Origin: an uncultured Ruminococcus sp.
GTDB lineage: Bacteria > Bacillota > Clostridia > Oscillospirales > Ruminococcaceae
DNA length: 57,997 bases
NCBI GenBank assembly: GCA_900752785.1
Contig: CAADWP010000077.1
Span: 1-57,997, forward strand
Direction: 5' to 3'
Shown here: piece by piece, positions 51,460-57,997 of the stretch
Layout: each line of letters opens with the position of its first letter
Position numbering within the stretch: position 1 is the stretch's first letter
Translations under genes and position numbers: made by a program
The notes under the pieces: model-generated
What the model was told of the DNA's origin: nothing
Databases searched by the model: none
Seen by the model: only the letters and a program-made list of their open reading frames with translations

Positions 51460-54400
51460 TGGCAAAGATATTACATACAGCCGATTGGCATATCGGCAGT
51501 TTCAACGGACCGACAGTAGACGGAGAGAACGGCAGATACCATGATGTATGCGGCAGTATTCTCACACTCATAAACGACGCAAAGGAACAGCAGCCGGATA
51601 TAGCGATTATAGCAGGAGACCTGTTTCATCAGGCTAAGGTATGGAGCGACAGAGGCCTCAAGGAAAGTCAGTTCGCCATAACCGCTCTCAGATCACTCAG
51701 CACAATCTGCCCGGTAGTGGTTATGAGAGGTACTCCCAACCACGACAGCGCCGAACAGTTTAACGCCCTCAAGGTTGCTTTTGAGGACGACGACAGAGTA
51801 TCAATCGTGACAGAGCCGGGAGTAAAAACATACTACACTGGAAAGGGAGAGCCAATTCAGATAGCTTGTGTCCCCGGCTTTGACAGAGGTTATTATAGAG
51901 CAAAACACCCCGGACTTAGCAAGGAAGAAGAGAACGAGGTATTCACAGAGGCTATAAAGCAGCTTATTGTTGGAATGAAAGCACAGTGCAAAGCAGATAT
52001 TCCGACGGTTCTTGTAGGACACTTCACAATCACTGGCTGCAACATGGAGAGTGGACAGACAGCATTTATGGCGCAGTTTGAGCCTGTTGTTTACCCCGAT
52101 ATCTTACAGGAAGCAGACTACGACCTTGTGTGTTTCGGACACATACACAGACCTCAGCTCTTAGACGGTTGCAAGGCGACATATTACAGCGGAGCGGTAG
52201 CCGCCCTCAACTTCAATGACGAGGGGCAGGAACGAGGATATTACATACACGAACTGGACAACAAAGGCAATGAGACAGCTTCAACATTCCGCAGAATTCC
52301 CACAAGAGAATTCAAGACAATTCGCCTTGACGACGAAGATGTAGCAGAGCTTAACGCAGGCAATCTTGACTACATAAGCGAAACAGATACTTTCAATGAC
52401 TTTGAGCAGAAGATAGTGAGAGTGCTTTACAACTGCACAGACGAAAACAACAAGGCATTCAACCACGCCCTCCTCGAAAACTACCTTTACAGCCACGGAG
52501 CATATTTCGTACAGGAAATCACTCCGCAGAAGATCACCATAACGGTAGATAAGAGTAAGCTCGAAGCAGACGATACGCCGGAGGATAATCTCATAACGTA
52601 CCTCAAGGAGAAAGATATTCCCGACGACCGTATCGGGGCGATAGTTGAGCTTGCAAGACCGATTATCTCAGAGGCAGTAGAGCGAACAACGTCGGAAAAG
52701 AAAACAGGCTTATTCGTTCCTGTTGAAATATCGGTGAAGAATTACCGCAACTATCGAAATGAGACGTTCTCATATGACAACGTAAATTTCTGCACGATCA
52801 ACGGACAGAACGGCGTAGGAAAGTCCTCGCTCTTCATGGACGCAATGATAGACTGCCTTTACGAAGAGCCGAGAGAGGGAGAGCTGACCGGTTGGATATG
52901 CAACGACCCAGAAGCAAGAAGCGGCTCGATAATGTTCACTTTCAAGATCGGAGACAGGACATACCGTGTAACTCGTACAAGAGCAAAGAGCGGTAAAGCT
53001 ACTCTGAACATATCAGAGAATGTTGACGGTGAATGGAACGATATGAGCGCCGAAAAGTACAGAGACACGCAGAAGATCATTGAGGACACGCTCGGAATGG
53101 ACAGCCTCACGCTCAAGGCTTGTGCGCTTATTATGCAGGACCAGTACGGCTTATTCTTGCAGGCAGATAAAGAAGCTCGAATGAATATACTCGGCAATAT
53201 ATTAGGACTTGGCGCTTATTCCACAATGGAAACGATAGCAGCGGACAAGCTGACCGATACCAACAGAGAAATAAGAACGCTTAACGAAAAAGCCGATGTT
53301 CTCACAGCAGGAATGCCTGATACCAAGAAACTCAACAGCGAACTTGACTATAATGAAACTGTCAAGAACATGATGAGCACAAAAATCACGGAAACGCAGG
53401 CGGAGGCAGAAGAAGTCAAGAAGAAACTTAATGCAAAAACAGAAGCCGCCGAAAGAGCGAAGAAACTTGAAACGAGAAAGAATACTCTCAGCGGTAACAG
53501 AGCGCTCAAGGAAAGCCAGAAAGCCTCCCAAATGGCGATCATAGCAGGAGCAGACGCCATTCTTAGTCAGGAGGCAGATATTACCGCAGGAGTACAGAAA
53601 TACAAGGACCTCTGCGAGAGAGAAAAGAGCCTCATTTCCATTGAGGGAGAATACAAGTCGGAGCAGCTCCGCCTCAGCGATCTCAGAAAAGACATTGAGA
53701 ACAGCGACAGAGCTATCAACGATTCTTACAGAAAAGCGGAGCGCATAAGAACGGACCTTGCTGTACTGAAAAAGTCGATAGAAAACGAGGATATACTCGC
53801 TGAAAAACACGCTGAGTACGTTCAGATTACCTCGGAAATAGCCTCCATGGAAGAGGTAGAGCAGTTATATAGGGAAAAGGCAGAGGCAGCTCAAAATGCC
53901 TCTCAGAAGCTCTCAGAGCTTAAGAGAACTGCGGATAAAAACGAGAGCGATCTCAAAGCAAAGATCAGCGTACTGGAACAGAAAACAGCAATGCTCGAAA
54001 GCAGCGGCTGTCCAGATATAGAAAACGCTACTTGTCGTTTCCTCAAGGACGCTCAGGAGGCAAAGGCACAACTCCCGGCACTGAGAGAAGCTCTTGAAAA
54101 GTCACAGAAAGCCAATGAGGAAACACTCGCAGGAGCGTCGAGAATGGTCGAGATAGTCCGTGAAGAGTTATCAAGGATTTGTTACGACCCGTCACTCTTG
54201 AATACGCTCAGGAGCGATTTGAGAGCAATTGAGCCATATGAGAGGAAATACTCTGAACTTGAAAGCATGAAAGCACAGATAGCAATGGTCGAGGAGCGCC
54301 TCAAAGAGCTTGAAAAAACGATAGATGAACTTGAGACAGAGCGAAAAGTGGCAGAAACAACGGCGGCGGAGCTTGAGCAGAGCCTCGAAGAGAAAAAGGC

Positions 54401-55313
54401 GGCAGTAAATGACCTCTCCCAGATAAGAGCGGAGATAACGGCAGCTTATCTCTGGACAGAAAAGGAAAGACAGCTCCCGTTGGCAAAGGAAAAGAAATCC
54501 ACAGCCTCAGAAAGAGTATTTGAGCTTATTTCGGAAATAGAGGCGATAAATGCGGAAATAGAAGAATGCGACAGCGCTCTTGAAAAGGAAAGATCACTCG
54601 CTCAGGACATTGGCGCACTGACAGCAAGCATGAAAGAGCTTAATGAAATCATAAGCACCCTTACAAACGACGTTCAGGGCGTTTCCGTAAGGATAGGCGG
54701 ACTTAAGAAACAGTTGGAGCAGGCGGACGAAAGCCTCAGACAGGTGGAAGAGTTGCAGAAACAGGCTACAGAGCTTGGAGCTAAGGCGGCGGCATATGAA
54801 ACACTGAAAAAGGCGTTTTCACAGGACGGAATACCTCACAACATCGTTCGCAGTATAATTCCTATATTCGAGGCGACAGCTTCAAATATCCTCGGTCAGA
54901 TGAGCGGAGGAAAAATGAGCGTAGAATTCGTTACCGAAAAGGTATTTAAGAGCAACAGCAAAAAAGAAGTTACTGCGCTCGACATCATCATCAACGATTG
55001 CAATACAGGACGCTTGCCGTACATGAGCAGGAGCGGTGGAGAGAGAGTTAAAGCCGCATTATCAGTCATACTTGCACTCTCAGAGATCAAGAGCAACAAA
55101 GCAGGCATTCAGCTTGGATTCTTATTCATTGACGAGCCGCCATTCCTTGATAGTCAGGGAGTACAGGCATACTGCGACGCTCTTGAGACGATTCAGAGCA
55201 GATACTCAGACCTCAAGATCATGGCTATAACTCACGACCCGGCAATGAAAGCGAGATTTCCGCAGAGCCTCGACGTAGTTAAGACGGAGGACGGCAGCAA
55301 GGTTATATATTAA
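51459..55313 (+). CDS. Single-chain SbcD-SbcC (Mre11-Rad50) fusion
   Basis: 1284 residues. Residues 1 to about 400 are an Mre11/SbcD nuclease: DWH (9-11), GDLFH (53-57), NHD (94-96), GHFT (187-190), GHIH (227-230). Residues about 420-1284 are Rad50/SbcC: Walker A GQNGVGKSS (449-457), Q-loop (about 559), two long coiled coils, signature 'SRSGGERVKAAL' (about 1188), Walker B 'FLFIDEPP' (about 1222) and 'AITHDP'. At the coil apex the hook is C-x7-C (Cys851, Cys859), not the usual CxxC. The complex trims DNA ends and opens hairpins; here nuclease and ATPase are forced into equal ratio. Codon use is AGA-rich, unlike the core genes. Confidence 0.93.
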   Translation: MAKILHTADWHIGSFNGPTVDGENGRYHDVCGSILTLINDAKEQQPDIAIIAGDLFHQAKVWSDRGLKESQFAITALRSLSTICPVVVMRGTPNHDSAEQFNALKVAFEDDDRVSIVTEPGVKTYYTGKGEPIQIACVPGFDRGYYRAKHPGLSKEEENEVFTEAIKQLIVGMKAQCKADIPTVLVGHFTITGCNMESGQTAFMAQFEPVVYPDILQEADYDLVCFGHIHRPQLLDGCKATYYSGAVAALNFNDEGQERGYYIHELDNKGNETASTFRRIPTREFKTIRLDDEDVAELNAGNLDYISETDTFNDFEQKIVRVLYNCTDENNKAFNHALLENYLYSHGAYFVQEITPQKITITVDKSKLEADDTPEDNLITYLKEKDIPDDRIGAIVELARPIISEAVERTTSEKKTGLFVPVEISVKNYRNYRNETFSYDNVNFCTINGQNGVGKSSLFMDAMIDCLYEEPREGELTGWICNDPEARSGSIMFTFKIGDRTYRVTRTRAKSGKATLNISENVDGEWNDMSAEKYRDTQKIIEDTLGMDSLTLKACALIMQDQYGLFLQADKEARMNILGNILGLGAYSTMETIAADKLTDTNREIRTLNEKADVLTAGMPDTKKLNSELDYNETVKNMMSTKITETQAEAEEVKKKLNAKTEAAERAKKLETRKNTLSGNRALKESQKASQMAIIAGADAILSQEADITAGVQKYKDLCEREKSLISIEGEYKSEQLRLSDLRKDIENSDRAINDSYRKAERIRTDLAVLKKSIENEDILAEKHAEYVQITSEIASMEEVEQLYREKAEAAQNASQKLSELKRTADKNESDLKAKISVLEQKTAMLESSGCPDIENATCRFLKDAQEAKAQLPALREALEKSQKANEETLAGASRMVEIVREELSRICYDPSLLNTLRSDLRAIEPYERKYSELESMKAQIAMVEERLKELEKTIDELETERKVAETTAAELEQSLEEKKAAVNDLSQIRAEITAAYLWTEKERQLPLAKEKKSTASERVFELISEIEAINAEIEECDSALEKERSLAQDIGALTASMKELNEIISTLTNDVQGVSVRIGGLKKQLEQADESLRQVEELQKQATELGAKAAAYETLKKAFSQDGIPHNIVRSIIPIFEATASNILGQMSGGKMSVEFVTEKVFKSNSKKEVTALDIIINDCNTGRLPYMSRSGGERVKAALSVILALSEIKSNKAGIQLGFLFIDEPPFLDSQGVQAYCDALETIQSRYSDLKIMAITHDPAMKARFPQSLDVVKTEDGSKVIY

Positions 55314-55338
55314 ACTATCAGACAAAGAGGGCGATAAC

Positions 55339-56043
55339 GTGAGTAGAGACTACCACACAGATAACAAGAGCTTCCCGATATACAAGGATTGGGAGGACAT
55401 ATTCAACGGCTTGGAAAGCAACGAAGAAGCCGGTCAGCTCATAAAAGCCCTCTTTGCATACGCTAAGCGTGGCGAAGAGGCGGACTTCAAAGGCGGATTG
55501 AAAATAGCCTTTATAGCTATGAGACAGCAGATAGACCGGGACGGAATAAAATGGGAGGAGATGTGCAATAAAAATAGCATTAACGGAAAAAAAGGCGGCG
55601 CTCAGAAAGGGAATCAGAACGCCAGAAAGAAAGCCCCAAACGAGCAATTGGTTGATATTGGTAGCGAGGGCTTAGAAAACGAGCAACCGCTACCAATCAC
55701 CGAACAATCAGAAGAGCTTGCAGAAAAGAAACCGAAAAAGACAGCAAAGAAGCCGGACAAAATTCATTACGCTGAGTTCGTTACTATGACAGAAGAAGAA
55801 CATCAGAAACTCATCGACCAACACGGAGAGGCGAAAGTCAAGAGAATGATAGAAGTCCTTGATAATTACAAGGGCAGTAGCGGAAAGAAGTACAAGGACG
55901 ACTACAGAGCCATTCTGAATTGGGTAGTAGGAAGAGTGGAAGAGGAATTCAGCAGATCAGGAGGTAATCAGTATGACGACAACGGACAATCAGCCGATGA
56001 TTGGAGGAACTTCAAACCCTCCACAGGATTCAAAGGTTGGTGA
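55339..56043 (+). CDS. Phage replication-organiser-like protein (DUF6291-like)
   Basis: 234 residues starting at a GTG (55339) with GAGGG seven bases upstream. The N-terminal region ('SFPIYKDWEDIFNGLESNEEAGQLIKALFAYAKRGEE') matches the DUF6291-type early phage domain; a Lys/Glu-rich linker leads to 'YKDDYRAILNWVVGRVEEEF', the end motif seen in many replication initiator or DnaD-like phage proteins. It probably loads at the element's origin and recruits the DnaC-type protein encoded next, which overlaps it by 71 bp. Confidence 0.75.
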   Translation: MSRDYHTDNKSFPIYKDWEDIFNGLESNEEAGQLIKALFAYAKRGEEADFKGGLKIAFIAMRQQIDRDGIKWEEMCNKNSINGKKGGAQKGNQNARKKAPNEQLVDIGSEGLENEQPLPITEQSEELAEKKPKKTAKKPDKIHYAEFVTMTEEEHQKLIDQHGEAKVKRMIEVLDNYKGSSGKKYKDDYRAILNWVVGRVEEEFSRSGGNQYDDNGQSADDWRNFKPSTGFKGW

Positions 56044-56923
56044 CCCTAATAACGGTTTAATGACCGTTTCGGAAGCAAAAGCGAAAGGCTTAACGTGGAG
56101 CGTAGAGCCGCCTCCCTCAACACAATGTCAGTTCTGCGGAGCAACATTAGAGCCGGACGGAGTTGCACTATTCGGAAGAATAATCATGTGGAGACCCAAT
56201 AACATTCCGATTCGTTGCACTTGCAATGGCTCTCAAGAATACTGGAAACAGTACGACGCAGAGCAGGAGCGGCTTAAAAAGGAAAAAGCCAAAGAAGAGG
56301 AACGGCGGCTGCGTATAGCAAAGATCAAGCAGCTCATGGACGATTGCGGCATGGGTGTAAGATTCAGAAACAGAACTTTCAGCAAGTTCCTCCGAAATAC
56401 GCCTGATAGGGAAAAATGTTTCAACCTTGCATGGGACTATTCACAGAGATTCGAGGAACACCGGGAGCATGGCAGAGGTCTTTACTTTGAGGGAACTAAC
56501 GGTACTGGAAAGACACATCTTGCGGCGGCGATCACATTAAGTCTTATAAGCAGACACATACCCGTCGTTTTCAAAACGTGCGACGATATGTTATCTGACA
56601 TCAAGAAAGCATTTGACAGCAAGGACAAGAGAGATCAGGAAGTTATTGACATATACAAGAACGTTGACTTGCTTGTAATCGACGACCTCGGAAAAGAGCT
56701 GTGTACGGATTGGTCGATGTCTGCACTCTACCAGATCATCAACTCACGATACGAGAACATGAAACCGATAATCGTCACTACAAATTACAGCGGCGACGGT
56801 CTTGTAAAAGCACTCACGCCGAAAGGCTCAGACGATACCAAGATCAGAGCTATTATAAGCAGGCTTTACGAAATGTCCATGCCAATTACTATGGTATGGG
56901 CGGATATAAGGAGGAACAACTAA
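55973..56923 (+). CDS. DnaC/IstB-type helicase loader ATPase
   Basis: 316 residues. A Cys-containing N-terminal segment (CQFC at 52-55, CTC at 82-84, zinc-ribbon-like) precedes a basic coil and an AAA+ domain with Walker A GTNGTGKT (174-181), Walker B 'VDLLVIDDLGKE' and sensor 'PIIVTTNYSG'. It would deliver the replicative helicase to the element's origin. The start lies 71 bp inside the previous gene, supported by AGGAGG eight bases upstream, so the two are translationally coupled. Confidence 0.9.
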   Translation: MTTTDNQPMIGGTSNPPQDSKVGDPNNGLMTVSEAKAKGLTWSVEPPPSTQCQFCGATLEPDGVALFGRIIMWRPNNIPIRCTCNGSQEYWKQYDAEQERLKKEKAKEEERRLRIAKIKQLMDDCGMGVRFRNRTFSKFLRNTPDREKCFNLAWDYSQRFEEHREHGRGLYFEGTNGTGKTHLAAAITLSLISRHIPVVFKTCDDMLSDIKKAFDSKDKRDQEVIDIYKNVDLLVIDDLGKELCTDWSMSALYQIINSRYENMKPIIVTTNYSGDGLVKALTPKGSDDTKIRAIISRLYEMSMPITMVWADIRRNN

Positions 56924-57708
56924 TGGCAGAAGCAAAACAGCTCCCACAGGAGCTTATAAGCGCAGCTAACTCCGTCAGTTTCGGAGGAAAGAGAGGAGAT
57001 ATATCAAACAGCTCCTATCAGCACTATACCGAAGAGGTTATGTCATGGGATATTCCCGACAGCAGAAAGCAGATGATACTTAACAAAATCTACGACAAGT
57101 GGCTTGTTATACTCAAGAACGAGAGCGAACACGTCAGTGTCATGGTAGCAGGACCGGCGAAATACAACGCCAAAAAGCTCGACAAGAGCGACAGGATATT
57201 AGAGCTTACAAGTGAGTTCTGCGAATGGTTTAACAGCACCAAAGAACAGGTGGAAAACTTCACCAAATCAGACAGCAAGGCAGATCAGCTCATAAGGCTT
57301 GTAAACCTTTGCATAAAGCCTAACAACCCTTTAGACCCTAAGAAGTACCTTGAGGAGCTTGCGTTAGTCGCTCAGGACGCTTTTGTAGAGTATTACGACA
57401 AACTATATCCTCAGTATAAATGGCGCAAAAATAGCACGATTTGCAAGCTCTACGAGGCAATCAAAGCAGGAACGCTCAAAAAGAATGAAAAAGAGACGTT
57501 CTTCACAGACGACAACCTCACGGCCTACACGGAGGGAGAACGGGCATATATCAAGTTCCTTACGAAACCGAAACGTCAGCTTATTGTAGCACTTAAAAGC
57601 CGTGGTTGGTGGTGGAACAGCGGACAGAGCACATGGAGTACATACCTCAACAGGCTCGACAAAGAGTGGGTATCGGAGATCAGCAACCGATACGGACAGT
57701 ATATCTGA
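56923..57708 (+). CDS. Hypothetical early-operon protein
   Basis: 261 residues from the ATG at 56923 (GGAGG eight bases upstream; TAATG overlap with the loader gene). The frame is open 74 codons further up inside the loader gene, but no ribosome site supports that. The protein is polar with Lys/Asn-rich helices and a Trp-rich segment near the end ('SRGWWWNSGQSTWSTYL'). The Trp block resembles short nucleic-acid or carbohydrate-contact motifs, but I do not recognise the family. The context suggests DNA metabolism. Confidence 0.7.
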   Translation: MAEAKQLPQELISAANSVSFGGKRGDISNSSYQHYTEEVMSWDIPDSRKQMILNKIYDKWLVILKNESEHVSVMVAGPAKYNAKKLDKSDRILELTSEFCEWFNSTKEQVENFTKSDSKADQLIRLVNLCIKPNNPLDPKKYLEELALVAQDAFVEYYDKLYPQYKWRKNSTICKLYEAIKAGTLKKNEKETFFTDDNLTAYTEGERAYIKFLTKPKRQLIVALKSRGWWWNSGQSTWSTYLNRLDKEWVSEISNRYGQYI

Positions 57709-57721
57709 GGAGGCGGAGCAA

Positions 57722-57910
57722 ATGGCAAGAACAAGATACCTCCCCGTAAGGTTAGGAGAAAAGCTCCACATCTCAGCTTACCCGAATTTTCACAAATCAG
57801 GAAGTATAGCAGGAATGAAGAAGCTCTACTACGGAGAAAAAGCACTTTTGGTGCGTTGCGGCAGCTACATATATAAAGTTCCGCAGAGAATATACGATAT
57901 GGCACACTGA
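57722..57910 (+). CDS. Small basic hypothetical protein (62 residues)
   Basis: Begins 'MARTRYLPVRLGEKLHISAY' with GAGGCGGAG upstream of the ATG at 57722, 14 bases after the previous stop. Its basic, beta-rich sequence suggests a small nucleic-acid-binding fold, but this is not established. A longer open frame back to 57602 lacks a ribosome site. Confidence 0.65.
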   Translation: MARTRYLPVRLGEKLHISAYPNFHKSGSIAGMKKLYYGEKALLVRCGSYIYKVPQRIYDMAH

Positions 57911-57941
57911 GGAGACCTGCAAATAAAAGTCAAGAGGTAGA

Positions 57942-57997
57942 ATGAAGTTTTCACAAAGCTTTCACAAACGAGCAAAGCAAATGAAAAAGGGCACGAC
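57942..57997 (+). CDS. Start of a further early gene, cut by window end
   Basis: ATG at 57942 preceded by AAGAGGTAGA; the visible part reads 'MKFSQSFHKRAKQMKKGT' and runs off the window. The basic start is consistent with a DNA-associated phage protein; nothing more can be said. Confidence 0.5.
   Translation, partial: MKFSQSFHKRAKQMKKGT

Noticed and set aside
56701..56922. Upstream extension of the gene following the helicase loader
   Set aside because: It lies wholly inside the loader gene without a start signal; the ATG at 56923 with GGAGG is clearly better.

Overview
The window reads as a low- to moderate-GC Firmicute, most like a gut clostridium of the Ruminococcus/Oscillospiraceae type. 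Supporting signs are the gene order of the division and cell-wall cluster, AAAGGAG-type ribosome binding sites, meso-DAP-type MurE, sporulation-lineage genes (a SigH-like sigma factor, spoVG, a SpoVD/FtsI-type PBP with PASTA domains, a SpoIID-domain protein), class B sortases and Thr/Pro-rich tails on exported proteins. The genus is inferred from gene content and was not tested by any search.

Region 1 (1-9.9 kb, mostly minus strand): a DUF308/HdeD-like membrane protein, a TetR-type regulator, a 3-methyladenine DNA glycosylase, RqcH, RlmA-type rRNA methyltransferase, a TrmK-Nif3 fusion, two small cysteine-motif proteins, a SigH-like sigma factor with a degenerate tRNA-like sequence just downstream, and a long coiled-coil DivIVA-domain protein.

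Region 2 (9.9-23.8 kb, minus strand): a compact dcw cluster read as mraZ-rsmH-ftsL-spoVD/ftsI-murE-mraY-ftsW-murG-murA-ftsQ-ftsZ. No murD, murF, murB or ftsA lies inside it. Two of its intergenic gaps are filled by a dispersed palindromic element. A consensus promoter followed by decamer repeats in exact 10-bp register (MraZ-box-like) sits upstream of mraZ.

Region 3 (24.1-31.1 kb, minus strand): a SpoIID-domain protein whose conserved blocks are circularly permuted, two tandem class B sortases, a CinA-C/PncC protein, ThiI and its likely cysteine desulfurase partner.

Region 4 (31.3-46.1 kb, mostly plus strand): YfhO-type membrane protein, NUDIX hydrolase, spoVG (minus), murC overlapping lexA, zapA, a U32 peptidase-type protein, dUTPase, a DUF4321 protein, then the elongasome cluster mreB-mreC-mreD-PBP2 and an M23 peptidase closed by a strong terminator.

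Region 5 (about 46.15 kb to the window end): the left part of an integrated element, probably a prophage or phage-like integrative element. It has a large serine recombinase and a repressor on the minus strand. A divergent switch has two similar operator-like sites, each inside a promoter spacer. The rightward early operon carries HTH proteins, small proteins, an unknown zinc-motif protein, a single-chain SbcD-SbcC (Mre11-Rad50) fusion, a replication-organiser-like protein and a DnaC-type loader. It runs off the window, so the right attachment site and structural or conjugation genes are not visible.

The most unusual signal is a family of intergenic elements of about 120-170 bp (828-986, 11293-11414, 16174-16335, and a divergent relative at 40200-40372). 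They share short conserved single-stranded motifs while their stems, and even their terminal inverted repeats, differ in sequence but stay self-complementary. This looks like covariation of a structured RNA or DNA element rather than an ordinary miniature transposon.
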